A stretch of 64,000 nucleotides of DNA from Ephemerocybe angulata. Lineage: Eukaryota; Basidiomycota; Agaricomycetes; Agaricales; Psathyrellaceae. The stretch spans positions 62,001 to 126,000 of the forward strand of contig JAACJK010000113.1 in assembly GCA_013368325.1 (NCBI GenBank), in the 5' to 3' direction. The position numbers and the translations under genes are program-made. Positions 42,040 to 54,708 of this stretch are shown piece after piece (the stretch's first letter is position 1; every line of letters starts with the position of its first letter). The notes beneath the pieces were generated by a model. That model worked only from the letters and a program-made list of their open reading frames with translations. It did no database searches and was not told the DNA's origin.

Positions 42040-44593
42040 TTAGGACGCAGCACTCCTTGCTAAGTCTACGATAACGTAGACATTGGCAGCGACGACTACC
42101 AGCCAGATCAGGGCGCCGACAACAATCGCGAATTTGGTATTGCTATAGTCGACTGTTTCGTACTCTTCCGCACTTTCGAGGCTTGATGAGGAATCAGAGG
42201 TAATTGAAGTGGAGGACTGTGTATCCGGATTCGGGGACTTCACCAATGTGGATTCCACTCCGGGTGCTGCGGGAGATGAGGATAAGTCGGCGGGGGTTGG
42301 TCCAACGGCGACCTCAGATTGGATGACTTTATCCTTGGAGGTGGACTGATTGGATACTAGGGGGGTCACAGCAGTCAAGCCGGAGACTGTCAGTGGTGTC
42401 TGGGGGATGGGTGTCTGTTTCCTCTTCCGAACCGACATAATCGCCTTGGATGACGTGCACCAGAGTAGTGGGAATGTAATGAAGGGTAGCACGACGGAGA
42501 GCACGACCTGTGATGCTACCAATAGGGCATCCACGCCCTTCCTGCCAGTCGCGACAGCGACTATGGTGGATGGAATAATGGCCAGTAGTCGTGTGAGCAG
42601 CCTTCGCATGATCGGCTACAAGAATCTTTTTTAGTACGCATAGGCAATTCCGGTACCAATGGGCTTACGGAAACGCGCCATTGGAGGAAGCCTTCACAGA
42701 CAGCTTGACCAGCAACTGTGGCGATAAGGGAAGAACTCTGAGTTGAAGGACAGCCGGGTAAGTACTCGCTCATTTTACTCTAAGAATATGTTACTTACCT
42801 GTCCTGATGCCAAGAGTGCAATGGCAAACAAAGTGGCAGCAGCTATGGAAAAAGCATTATGAATCGCAGCGAGGAGTGCTGAGGAATTGGCGCTCACGTT
42901 TACCAACAATGTCCCTGATCAGGTCATAGGCGTCGAAGAGACTGGCAGGATCGCCATTCCCATCCCAAGTTGAACCATAGAAAAAGACAGCCGATGCTAA
43001 TATGAGGATGCTATGTAGAGGTTCAGCAAGTGGTCAAGGCTGAGTGCATGCCCGCTTACAGTGAATTAATGAGAACGGCGAATCCCAAGAGGCTGGCAAC
43101 TACATCCACAATCCCGTGGTACAAGTGAGCTTTGACAAACTCGAAGGGGTTATTCTGCTGCTCGGAGTGGCGTGTTGCCCGATGAGAATTCGAGAGAGGA
43201 GGACGGCGGAAAGCTCTCGTAACATTCTTCTTTATGGAACGCCATACAATCTTTACTCTGGAAGGGGGAGCCTCGGTCGTGCACAGGGCCGTTGTGATCG
43301 CATCGTCTTCGAAATACTCGTCCTTGGGCGCTTCTCGGAATTCTATTCGGTCTTGTGTGGCCAGTGCAGAGCCAATAAATAGACTATGAGGCATCACAGT
43401 AGCACCAAGAATCCCAACAGCTGACAAAAGTCGTAGTCAGCACCTATCCCCAGAACGAATATCACAGTGCTCAAGCGCTCACAGGTGTAGAGACCTCCTG
43501 ATTGGAAAATGTATTTGGACGGAATGTAGCCTTGGAAAGCGTGCCCCCAATTTACATCGACCTTCGATATGACCACTACCATGCACACGAGAACAGCGAT
43601 GACCTGGAGATTGCGGTCAATTTGCTGAACCGAAGATCCGTGAATATCACGTACCATGCCCGCGATAAGGAATTCGAAGAGACGCACTGGCCGCCCTCGA
43701 AGAGGATCGCCCATCGCGAGAATGAGAATGACATCAAAGCCAGTGATGAGGACGCCATGCCATAGCTCCAGGCGGGGGAAGAGCATGCACAGAGCGATGG
43801 CTGATCCAAGGAGTTCCGCGAGATCCGTTGCGATAATGGCGACCTCGGCCAACAAATATAGCGGGTAAAGCCCGAGCCATCGATAGAGAAGGGTATGCTT
43901 TGGTCTGTTGTACAGAAGCAGACGACTGTGCCTGGCGAGATCTATTGAGACACGGTCAGATTCACCCATGCCACAACAATGCGGCAGGCTGCGCGTGGAA
44001 AGTAATAGTAACTGTGAACTACCAAGCTGTTGACGCATGAATTGTTACTCATGCGGAAGAAGCCTGGCAGAATCCCCAGTTTACCTCGCATTGCGCTCAA
44101 TCGTTTGTTCAACGGTGGCTCTCGAGGCCAGCGCAGCAAGAGATGCAATGCAAATCGGGGGGCCACAGCAGTTCGACATCGCGTCATAGCTTTACTCACC
44201 AATACCAGTGACGCAGCCGAGACGGGTTGCTAGCACCTGCAACAACGTCGGTAAGGCGTCGAGCAAGATCTTCGAGGCATCGAAAAAGACTGACCTGCAG
44301 AAAGACTGCGAAGAGACCAGCAAGAAGGACAATGAAGAGAAGTCGGTAACCGAATTGCGACCCTGCAGCCAAATCGACGCCCCAATTTCCACTGAAATCG
44401 TGACACGTCAGCTAGTGACCTCGCCAATGCGAAATTCAGCTCACGGGTCGAAGTAGGCGACAGCACAGACGATTCCAATCCCAGTATGTTTTCTGAAGTG
44501 ATGAAAGATAGATTTCCCTGTCGTTTTTGTTCTTTCAAGCCATGATGAACTTGTGGGGCGTGGGCTGTTGCTGGTGGGGCCAGGATGATCCAT
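42040..44593 (-). CDS. NRAMP/SMF-type divalent metal (Mn/Fe) transporter
   Basis: Proton-coupled metal transporter of the NRAMP family, 617 aa. Ten exons on the minus strand: 44593-44445, 44391-44295, 44236-44200, 43941-43655, 43613-43493, 43420-43060, 43010-42898, 42842-42799, 42737-42669, 42615-42040; all phases agree. The metal-binding TM1 motif DPGN is split by intron 1 (residues 49-52, FDPGNWGVDL). The TM6 motif MPHSL is at about 241. Other family blocks: GSQFGYRLLFIVLLAG, VLATRLGCVTG, AIIATDLAELLGSA, GQAVCEGFLQWR. The long cytosolic loop after TM6 (about 255-320) and the Ser/Thr-rich loop before the last TM are typical of fungal SMF proteins. The N-terminus MDHPGPTSNSPRP is short and polar. 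A TATATATA box lies about 30-40 nt upstream of the ATG. Yeast has plasma-membrane, vesicular and vacuolar forms; which this is cannot be told. Confidence 0.93.
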
Positions 44594-44621
44594 GGTGGTT
44601 GGTGGTAAGTGAGGTGTCACG

Positions 44622-44637
44622 AAGCATATATATAAGA
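44622..44637 (-). promoter_or_regulatory. TATA box of the NRAMP gene
   Basis: The minus strand reads CTTATATATATGC about 30-45 nt before the ATG at 44593. The spacing is short, so the leader would be very brief if this box is used. Confidence 0.4.
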
Positions 44638-44639
44638 AA

Positions 44640-45593
44640 AATGGAACGAACCCAATACAACGGGCAGGGTGCCCAAGGCATCGGAATGCCCAAAGACTCG
44701 GGGTGCCTCGCGATCGTTCGAAACGGTCGAACGGTAAGGCACATGCTTGCCTTTTCTAACCCTGGACGGGCATCCCCGATCATTGCTGCAGTCCGGCTAT
44801 CCGCATTCTGAACACCCACGACCTTTACGCTCTCTACCTTTTGCTTTCATCTTCAGACAGACACTATGCTGGGGCGGATGACCCTCGCTGTGCACCACCC
44901 CCAGAAATGGCTGGCGGGGGTAAAACGCCATCTGTGCCAACCACGACGGGAACGCAAGAAGTGACATTGATACCCAGAGGAGTGGATGGTCGGTTTATAA
45001 TCGCTATGTTCCATGGGGGCTACAGGAAGCGTAGATGAGCTTTGGGTTTATTATTGTTCTAAACATTAACTGACACATGTCCACTCAAAGTAAGCCTCTT
45101 GACCGGTGACCATTGAAGTATGAGGAAGTCGATTCGATTCAGACGAGGCGACTCCCTGTTCTACTCGTGCCAAGACACGATTTTTGCCAAGTTCCTGATC
45201 GAATTGCTGTGCGTCGTAGGTACCAGTGCACAGGACACTGGAACTCGAGGTCCGACATCCGATGCAAGCTAGACCCACGGTAAGTACTTGACCAATACTT
45301 GACAAGGGAGACACGTTGTAATTCGGCTATAGCCGGTTCTAGCGAGCGCCTAACCAGACTCCTCATCTGCACTGGCGTCAATTGGTTGTCGCCACCGTGT
45401 CTGGCAGGGTCACAGCCCCGTCAGTGGGATAACGCATGGAGGCAAGTCCCTTGATTAATGGAGTTTGGGGTTTCCCGACATGTGGATGATTCATAAAACG
45501 GGTCTGTAAACCTGTTTATTCGGAGGTTCCAAAACCCTGCCTCCCGATTCGTCGATCTGCTGGGCGGCAGCCTTCCTGGCTTGGAACCTCCCT
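44640..45593. other. Intergenic, no gene recognised
   Basis: Upstream region of the NRAMP gene. No supported ORF or repeat. Confidence 0.4.
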
Positions 45594-47362
45594 ATGAATC
45601 TTGCAAGGGCTTCTGCAGAATCGGCTTCGCTTTACTCAGACACGATAGCTGGGCACGACCCATCGCCGCCCAACACATTCTATCAATGCGGTATCTCCTC
45701 ATCTCCCTCGCGACCTCCACGCCCGTTTACCCGCCTGTTGTACGAGTCAGCGGATGGTCCCCGAGCCCATTCTCAGCAAAGCTGGAATGGCCTTTCTCGT
45801 GCCGTTGAGCCTGGTACCTCAATTTCCGCGCAGTCGGGCAATACGGGAATAGATACTCATTTACCCCGACCTGCAGCAGCAACAATCGAAATATCAAGAG
45901 ATGTTTGTCCCCGGACCATTATCAGAAGCCGAGCTTGCCTCAATGGCTAGTCTTAAGCCCTTGATGGAGGTTCGAAGGTGGCCCACATCTGAGGATGTTC
46001 AAACTGCCAAATCCTGACATACAAAATCTTGTCACAAAGGACGACACGTTGCTCTGGACCTTGCCAATATCCATTATCCTCACCTTCGTCAACCACTGGA
46101 ACAATGATACCGTGATACCGTTCATCTTGCAGAAATCACTTGGACTCAGCCTGTCGCGATCAACCTCCGGTTCGATTCTGAGGTGCGCACCAAATCAACA
46201 TTTATTTGACGGTGCCGCCTCGAGCAGATATCCTCGGTGGGGTGTCAAGACGAGATCTTCCGACTTTGGGGATAACAGGGCGAGCATGTAGGTGCGTTTG
46301 CGTCTCTGAGAACAAGCTAGGGCTGACGCAAAACCGCCAGAGTACTTACCACGCCTCAACCGGGTGTATCTTACGTCCTTACTCCAGGAAGAATGCTGCG
46401 CCATTTGTTCGAGGACTTTTCGATGCTACTTCCAGCTTCGCTGGAACAAACAGCGGACTATACTGATCTGCTGGACTCTTTGAGGATACGATTCCTTTAG
46501 GAGTAGAGATTAAGGATACCGCGTTAGTAGGTATGCATATGTCCGGTCTACTGGATTACAATACGTTGTGCCGCCGCTTACATGCAACTGCGTATGCCTC
46601 CGTCCAGACAGGTATTCAGATAACGGGGAAGCATATTTGGTGAAAAGTGATCCCATTCCTCCGGGTACGTCCCTCTTTCATACATTTGAATTGCTTTAAG
46701 CTTACTGATCAATCGCAGATTCCGCGGCTGGTTGGGAAGGCTTTGCGACTGTGGAAACGGCGTTGATTCTCTTGACACAGGCTTCACACCCAGTGGCCAG
46801 TTCAATAGATTCGGATTTACCGACGATGGGCCGTCTCTCAACGGTGACGAGATGGAAACCTTTCTTGGATACGAGGCAGTTTGCGTGTCGTTTCACGAGC
46901 GGTGGATAGTGGAGGTTCGCGCGGATGGTGTCCTGGATGGCGGAGGAAATATTATATGGTCACCCGAAGTGTACTCGAGTACGCCCGACAACGGTCGATA
47001 GCCGACGCAACTTATACACTCCCTCTCCTCTCAGGAACGGGAATGCAGTTCGCGAGGCAATATCCTGACAAGCAGGTATCCACGTCGTCCCAGGATACGA
47101 TAGCCTTGGAGGTGACAATAGGTCTGCTGGTTGTTTTGGGACAGATGCTGACGTTCTTCATCCCCGCTCTCCCGGCGCCTAATCCGAGACGCGGGTTCGA
47201 CTTTTCTCCTGGTTTGTTGCGATGCAGATGGAGGAGACTGTCGCTGCAGGCAGCAAGACGATTCTGCGGGCAGGCTTAGATTTGGACGACGACGAGGTTG
47301 TTCAGAGCTTAGGGGAGTTGAAGGTACGGTTCGTCGAGGAGCAGGATCTGATGGACTTTTGA
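45594..47362 (+). other. Unrecognised coding-like region: multi-exon gene or decayed gene
   Basis: Several plus-strand segments look like conserved protein but shift frame from one to the next: QSKYQEMFVPGPLSEAELAS and LMEVRRWPTSEDVQ (about 45890-46010), TKDDTLLWTLPISIILTFV (about 46034-46090), VPPRADILGG and SRRDLPTLGITGRA (about 46210-46287), SLEQTADYTDLLDSLRIR (about 46437-46490), LEVTIGLLVVLGQMLTFFIP (a membrane-like stretch, about 47108-47167) and a plausible C-terminus DLDDDEVVQSLGELKVRF...LMDF with stop at 47360-47362. At about 46010 one frame stops (AKS*) just as the next begins, with no obvious intron, which hints at a frameshift. I could not assemble one clean model or name a family. 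Confidence 0.35.
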
Positions 47363-50303
47363 GAGTCCTTCTAAGCCAGTGCCTTCCAAAGGGATATTGC
47401 CATTCTATACAGTAGTTAGACACACAGGGAGAAGTATAATGATAGAGTAGAACGGAAAGTACAGTGTGAATTTACTGGGCATGAATTCAAGAGTACCTAA
47501 CTGGGGGACGAGACTAACCCGAAAGGGGCCCAGCAGGATTTAGTGGCCCTGCCCATAGGATAGCAAATCGAGCACTGAGGCACCCATTCCCTCAACGGTT
47601 CCCCCAGGCATGGTAAGCTGATACTTGTAACGTCGGGGAAGCCCCAAAGTAGATGTTGAGGCGAAAGAGTAATCCGCGGCGGTCGGAAGGCCTGGAGAGG
47701 GCCCGCCCGGTACTCCGACATCAGCTGAAGTTCTGCACCCGCGTACATGGACGCTTTGACCACTTCCCATTGCCAGCCACATTCACTTAGCACTAGCTGC
47801 TTCCTATTCAACCAGATTCAGCGACTGTAGAGCAAGTAGCGTATTATCAACATACCGATGAAGTCCAGTTCGACGCATGCAGTAGAAGGGGTGGATTTGA
47901 GGGATCGGAGGGTGGCACTGATTCTGGGTCGTATGAAGAGGGAAACGGGGGGTTTTGTCGAATGATTTGCTCGTTAGAAAGCAGGACTTTTATATCTGCT
48001 GGATGGATGTTCAGGTTCCCCGTGTTGCACTGGACTGGCGGAGTAGGATGATACACGAAGGAGCTCGTCCCGCAGTGTTCGACGGGTGAGTACCTCTCTT
48101 CTCGACTGTTTCTTCATCCTGAAGAACCCGCCTAATGGGTATGTCTGGAACATAGCACCTAGGTTGAACCAGAAAGCAACTCGGACAGGCGAGAGCCAAG
48201 AAAACGCCAATTCGGGGTCAGGGGACGAAGAATCGCACTGTACGATGGCGACGCGCAGGACCACCAACCAACCAACGACACCCCCACTATCAATGGCACG
48301 TTCTGCCTACCCAGCGCCCAGGGAAAGCCAGTGAATTTCGCCCTGTTTACACCGGCAGTTGTCCGCGTCGAAAATACGCCCAACCAGAACGCCAGCCAAA
48401 GGTTGGCCAGCTCCAGCCTATACCTGGCCATCAAGCCTCGGCCTTCTATGGCGCCTCAAGAACGCTGAGGATCACGTTCAAGATCGAGTGGATGCTTCTG
48501 GAGAGAACTAGCAGCGAAGCTATCCGCTGAGCGCGAACTCAGGCCCCCGCTCCGAAGGCCGCATCGCGAACACCTGCGAAGACCCGGTGTTAACAGTCGG
48601 CCACTCCCTCAGATGGGGACTCTCTTCACGCAGCTCGACTTAGTCGTGACTTGACTCCCATTTCAGGAAAGCACCAACTAGAAGAGTCCAAGCTCCAGAC
48701 AGGCGAAGCCTTCAAGAACTAGTCCAGCTATTCGGTGCCGACAACTCTCCAAAGCGCTCTCAGACTCTGTTCAATTCCTGGGTGTCGTATATTCTGGCAA
48801 AGTGTTCTGAAGTCCGGTCTCGGACCTCTTGGAGTCTGTCCCCTGGTGCGGGTTATGCCAACCGACTGTCTGGTTTTCGTTAAACGAGATCAGATTCTCT
48901 TGACCTTATGCTGTATGCCGGTTTTCAAGTGACCCCAAGCCGCCAGTTCTGAATGTAGTTCCGGGTACGACCTTGGGTTGGCAATAACTGAACTGAGGCA
49001 GGTGCTATTCAGGGGGGACTCGGGACAGCCAGCGGTGGTTGGTCTATCGATGTCGATCCAAAAGGGATGGCAGTCTTTGAGGGTTATCGACCTCCAGCTG
49101 AAGTTTCATGCTTGGGCACGCAAGGGCGCCAGACTTTCGTATTGGGCGCACAATAGCGGGAACAGCGACTAAACTGGAGGGCTTGTTGGAGTCCATTCGT
49201 TACTTGTTCGCCAATTCGGGGTGTCGGCCAGCACAGGAATGACAGAAGATGTCGCAGAAGGGAAGCTCAGCAACCAGAAGGCAGAGCTCGGGGGCCAGTG
49301 GAAGCTGCATTCACCGCACGCAAGCGACGTGGACAGTGGAGACAGCGGTTGATATCTCGGCGAGATAGGTTCAAAGGGAGGAGTTGGCGGCTTTGGGCAA
49401 GCTATTGGACTAGTCCATGGAATTGCGAGAGTGGCGGCATGGTTTGTCGAAGCGGGAGGGGACGAGTGTGGGGGAGGAGAGTGACGAGGGGGGCGGAAGG
49501 CGGAGTGGGCGGCGCTGCCTCATGGTTGGAGTCATCCCTTCAACTAGAACGTTGCACAGCTGCTAGAAGGCGGACACGGCCTCAGATTATAGTGACGCAC
49601 CAACGGGTAACACCCTCGAAGTCTTATCCGCAGAGCACCCAACAGCCGCCCTGTCTCTGTAGCCTTTGCCTACAGGATTCGTTGCCGGCACCTTGGAGAT
49701 AATGGCGGGTCATCGTTCCTGCATGTTAAGGTTAAGACCAGTCCGGTAAGCCCAATACCAGAACAACTCGTACCTCACTTCCGTCCAACCCGATTTGAAG
49801 GTCCAAGGACCAGTCTGACCTAGCGTCCCAAACGCTTCTCAGCCACACCCCACCCTCCTTACCCCTTCCGGAGATTCGTGCAGAAAACCCATTCCCGTTC
49901 CTTCGTGACAGATTCATCGTACCTTCGTATTTGAAATTCATGGGCTCGCAATCGAGGCCAAGGTCCAACTGAAAACACCGTGGCCGAATTGGTGTTGAAA
50001 CGTCGATCTGCGATCTTTTCCAAGCAGCCGGCAACCTGGATTGAACCCGCTGAGGACCCCGTTTTGGTTTAAACTTGGAGGAGCTGGCGCACGAGGGCCC
50101 GGTCATAGGCCCTGGCCTGCATTCGCTGGCTAGTTCTCCGCTTTTTAAACCGCCACCAACACCACCAACTATCTCGTCTGCCTTTCTTTTTTCCCTCCAC
50201 CTCTGCCCCGTTGCACCGCGGCGCTCAGTCCCCATAACCCTCCGCCTCCCACCCTCCTTCCTTCTATTACACAGCGGGACTCTATCATAGTAGGATTATA
50301 AAT
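47363..50303. other. Mostly intergenic; weak minus-strand gene candidate at 47.5-48.1 kb
   Basis: Minus-strand frames at 48056-47850 (NTGNLNIHPADIKVLLSNEQ...) and 47730-47540 (ADYSFASTSTLGLPRR...LLSYGQGH) look protein-like and are separated by a donor-like GTATGT (about 47849), but I could not join them in phase. The rest shows nothing. The final 200 bp (50,120-50,303) are the promoter and pyrimidine-rich leader of the next gene, with TTTTTAAACC at about 50140. Confidence 0.35.
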
Positions 50304-51063
50304 ATGATCGTCACCTGCGCCCAAACGTATCCTCAGCCTCAAGGCTCAAACGACAAGACCCCGCCGCAATCTGTGACCGTTCTCCCTCGCAAGCCAGAGC
50401 GCTACCCATCGTTTTCGTTTGCTTTGACGACGGCGAAAGGCGTGACTGTAAATCTGGATGATTTCGGTGACGCGGTTTCAAGGACGCTCAAGGTCAGCGT
50501 GCCTTTAGAAGCGGCTAGGGTGTCGAGGTCGACTTCGGAGGCAGACGCTGGGAATCATCGCTCCACGTCGGCGGAATCTAATTCGTCTTCGAGTACTTTG
50601 GCAAGACCGAACGATTGGTTGATGGTACGTCGATATTTTCTGGCGAGGGGAGGCGGAACTAATTGACTGTTGGATTTCTTGCTCTTGCAGACCACCATAG
50701 ACACACGGTTCGAATATTCTGCTAAGTACGACGTGAGCATTTTGCGTCATTATATCCTTGGGTCCGGCTCACCACGGCTGGTAAAGGACGACAGCGACAT
50801 TGTCGAGAGAAGTGATACCTGCAGTGATTCCGGGACGCAGTATGAGTCGTGCGCTTTGGATGAGCTGGAGGATGGTCGCTCAGGGTGTGCTGGCTCGTAC
50901 GCTTCTCGAGGGCTTCGGGAAACAGGATGGAGTCGGGTCGTTCGAGTGAGTAGGCGGTTTGTTTCGTCCCTTCCGTTGTTGATGCTTTTAGGTACAGGCG
51001 TGCCGCTCGCTGTTTCAGGCTTTGAAGCGCCTCGGGTCTCCAGCGCTCTGGGGAAGGATGTAG
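50304..51063 (+). CDS. Small uncharacterised protein, family member B (about 197 aa)
   Basis: Paralogue of the gene at 10799-11490. Exons: 50304-50624, 50691-50732, 50787-50945, 50992-51063, all phase 0. Exon 1 contains ERYPSFSFALTTAKGVTVNL and ends in Met (NDWLM), as in member A. Exon 2 encodes TTIDTRFEYSAKYD (A: RTVDTRFAGHLSYDVVYS). Exon 3 is acidic (DDSDIVERSDTCSDSG). Exon 4 encodes VQACRSLFQALKRLGSPALWGRM, matching the basic amphipathic tail of A (ILRALWHKIRRVG). The 54-nt second intron (50733-50786, GTGAGC...AAAG) is a multiple of 3 and could also be read through, giving 215 aa. Function unknown; no signal peptide or membrane segment. Upstream a TTTTTAAA box and a pyrimidine-rich leader resemble those of member A. 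Confidence 0.7.
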
Positions 51064-53294
51064 GCTTAGAATGCCACTTCGTCACCACCGGCCCTGAGCA
51101 CATCGAGGAAGTAACGGGTACTCACCTGCCTTCCGACCATAGATGTAGACTATCCGGACCCCTTCACCACCCCTGCCACAGGCCGCCGTGTATATTTGCC
51201 CTCTAGCGGCCGGTTCCACTGCTCTGCTTCGCGCGTTAGGTCGAGGCGTTACGGTGTCGGCTCTTGAGGAGGCGCATTGAAGTGGGTGCAAGTGGACTAT
51301 TTCCCCTTGTATTAGACGTTGGAGACAGTGCTCGGTGCTTCTTGTTCCTCCTCCAGACAGTTGGGCGTGTCTGGCTCGTTTGTTTGAATATTGTACAGGG
51401 CGCCGTCATCATGGTGTCATTTGCTGTGTCGTTGGGTCTGGCTTAGGGTGGGATTTGGCTGTATATAGTTGTTTGAGGCTAGGATTGAGACGTATGTATC
51501 TGTATATGCTGGGTCTTGCAGTGCCGCTTGAATTGGGACGGCGGGTTTAATTGACTGGCTTTGGATGACCGTCTAGTGTCTTGAGCGGGGTTCCCTCAGT
51601 CCCAGGAAAGGTTTAGAGATCAAGAAGGATACATTGGTACGGTATCGTAGGCTTGAAAAAGGATGAGAAGGAAGATGAAGGACAACGAACGACTTGGAGG
51701 ATGGAATAGCTACTAGGGTTTTGTTGACGCGCCCGCCGACGCCCGACGCCCCAATTGATGGGTGCTAATAGTAAGGAAGTAAGACGGTGAGTGAATCCAC
51801 CGTGAAGGCTCAATAAGTAGTAGGACATATACTGCATGTCCAGAAAGCTAATTTGACAGCAATAGGGCCAAACGGAAATTGGGGGGAGGGAAGAAAGGAT
51901 TTTGTGAAGCGTGGGAGAGTCCCGCTCTGTCAATCATGTCGGGATTTGTCGGGAATACCGAAGCGGCGGGATGCGCTTGTGACTCGGGTACCTTGTGCTT
52001 CGTGGGTCCGAAGCGGCGAGACCGCGTGGTGCAAGAGAAAGACGCTGCAGGGAACTTCGCCTACCTGGGGTTGTTTTTGGTTCCGGGGGGTCGAGGGGGA
52101 GCCTGGCACCACGCCGAGCGCCAAAGCGAGCTTTAACAGAAGTCAAGGCGCTTAATCGTCGACATATGCCAGTGCGATGGGCCACCCAGAAGACTGGCTC
52201 TGGGCTATTGAGAATGTCATCAACGGGAGGGGTACTTTTCTGCAGGCAAGCTTAATACGGATTCGCATGTCGGCTCGTATGATATTGAGCCAAGTAAACT
52301 GAAGGCCGCGTATGTGCACCTTGTCTCTATGCTTCCGTACGATCTACAGGCTCGTACACATTATATATTCAATTATTGTGAAAGCAGAGTTTTTTTATGT
52401 GGTCAAGGTTCGCCAATGTGAACTTCGTTGATACGAACGCTGATGAGATGTCGCAATCCGTTGTTTGGTCTCTGACCGCCGTCCCCTTCCTCCCATCCGC
52501 AGGTGCGAGGGTTGCGAGCCACGGTGTCACTATCATTGGTCGTGATCAACAAAGAGTAGCAACGCGACTCGCTTCCTTTACTGCCTGCTCCTTTGAAGGT
52601 GGCAAGGCGGCACGACTGGCCCCGGGGAGAAGCTCTCGGTAAAAAGGATGAGATGTCTCCGTCAGCGCCATTTCTCTCAGCATTGACAGCGTTCTGCTAG
52701 AGGTGCTTCCCCGACGATGCACCTGGCTTGAAAGTGACCATGAGTGTCCTCATCCAACCTAATAGTGAACGCAGGTAAGTCATCCTAACCTCCCTGGTGT
52801 ATTGTATTTCAGTGACAGGAGTCCAGTCAGGCAGACTACAGTTTTATTATGCGTTGAATGAAGCAGCACCTCGAGGTGACCACACCCAACCCAAGGGTAT
52901 GGGATACCCAATGGCAGCAAGTCTCCATAGAAATGAGGACAAGAGGAATCAGTACCGGCGTCCCCGGGGCCAATCAGGTTGCATGATCAGAGGCCCATTA
53001 CTTTGGATCGTTCCCATGAACGACTACAAATAGGTCTGTGTCGTCGCCAGCGGCCTGTGGTCTCTATCTCTCTCTTTTTCGTCCTCTTTCCTCCCCATTT
53101 TCCGTAAGTCCTTTGCTTGACCGAAGCAGCATGTCCTGATCCTGTTCCTCTAGCTTTCATTTTCTTTGGGCTTGCCCGGTAGCATCCCTGGTCCTTAACG
53201 GTTGCACCATTCTTTTACTTTCGTTCTAGCACACATTCCTTCAAGCAGGCTTCCATCGTACTCAGGCAGCGCCTTCCAATCCTTTATCTTCAAA
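51064..53294. other. Intergenic, no gene recognised
   Basis: About 2.2 kb with no supported gene. Near the right end (53,050-53,294) there is a C/T-rich leader with CTCTCTCTTTTTCG, fitting the promoter of the Rds1-like gene. Confidence 0.4.
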
Positions 53295-54708
53295 ATGCAC
53301 TTTACGTCTGCTTTCCTTGCCCTCACGGCCGCGGTCCTGCCCTTCGTATCGGCCGCGCCTGCCATTACGACTGCTGCCCGCGCCAAGCGTGCTGACTCTG
53401 ACCTCCTCGTATTCAGTGCGTTTCAACTGATATGTTTTCCTTGACAACCATCTCTGACCTACTTCTCTTTATTTTATAGAGTTCGCTGATCTCTTGGAGC
53501 AATTGGAATCTGCCTTCTACGAGCAGGCCTTGGGCAAGTTCAAGGATGCCGACTTCGTTGCCGCTGGATTCACGAACCCCACCATCCCAATCGAGCAGTT
53601 CCTGGCCATTCAGAAGGACGAGGCTACGCACTCTGTTGTGCTCCAGGTTCGTTTCCTTACTTGAATCCGTTGGTTTCGTGTCTCTGACAATCATCATCCC
53701 GATTCATCATATTCTGTGTATCTGTAACAGGCTGCCTTGAAGTCCTTCGGTGCCCAACCCATCACGAACTGCAAGTTCAAGTTTGATAGCGCTCTCACTG
53801 ACGTTGCGACGATGGCTGCTACCGCCCGTGTTGTTGAAAACGTCGGCGTCACCGCCTACCTTGGCGGTGCCACCCTTCTCACGGATCCCGTCCTCCTCAC
53901 CGCTGCTGGCTCTATCTTGACGGTTGAGGCAAGACATTCGACGATTCTGAATGTCTTGTCTAGCACTGGAACTGCCGTGCCTTCTCCCTTCGACTTCGCG
54001 TTCACTCCTTCAGAAGTCTTGGCACTCGCTGGTGGCTTCATCGACGGCCCTTGTGAAACCGGCATCCCAGGTCAGTGTGAACGTTTCACTGTAGAGTATA
54101 CGGCGAATCTTACCTCTCTGTCTAGCCAACGTCGCTCTTGCGGTTACTAACACTGGTGGTATTGGCCCTGGCACCAAGTTGACCTTCGACTCTACAGCGT
54201 TCGCTGGCAAGGACACCAGCGTAAGCACGGTTCTTCCAGGTCTGTTCTAGCCCTCAACTGACACTCCTTGCAGACGTTCTTCTGCCAAATGCTCGTCGGC
54301 GGTCTCGGCACTGCGCTGCCCTTCCCTTTCAACGAATGTGTAGTTCCCAGCGACCTCAACGGCCCTGTCGCCATCTTCATCACCTCCGACGGCCAGCCCC
54401 TCGTCAACAACGTCCGCGACCGTGACACCGTCAAGCAAGTCGCCGGTCCCGCGCTCGCCTTCATCGACACCGCTCCCCAGTCCATCGGTTCCCTTGCGCG
54501 GACGAACCTCAACGCCCCCGTTGTGTCGACGACGACTATCACGCCCGAACAGGCGTCCACCATCCTGAGCTCTGCGTCATCAACGGCCTCTGCGCCCGCA
54601 CCCACCAGCACCGGCGGTGCTGCCGCGCTCTCCGCGACTGCCAACCAGACCACGGGTCCCTCCAAGGATGCTGCGATCAACGTCTTGGGATGGAGTAACA
54701 CCGCGTAA
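53295..54708 (+). CDS. Secreted ferritin-like protein, Rds1/desiccation-related type
   Basis: Five exons: 53295-53415, 53480-53646, 53731-54070, 54126-54220, 54274-54708; phases agree, 385 aa. The N-terminus is a signal peptide (MHFTSAFLALTAAVLPFVSAAPA) followed by a dibasic site (ARAKRAD) that could be cut by a Kex2-type protease. Residues about 40-200 match the ferritin-like (Ferritin_2) fold of fungal Rds1 and plant desiccation-related proteins: ADLLEQLESAFYEQAL, IQKDEATHSVVLQAAL, ILTVEARHSTILNVLSS, where helix Glu and His residues (LESAFYE, KDEATH, VEARH) sit at the ferritin metal-ligand positions. The C-terminal 60 residues are Ser/Thr/Ala-rich and end INVLGWSNTA; I do not see a clear GPI site. 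S. pombe rds1 is induced by stress and nutrient change; this protein is probably extracellular or cell-wall. Confidence 0.85.
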
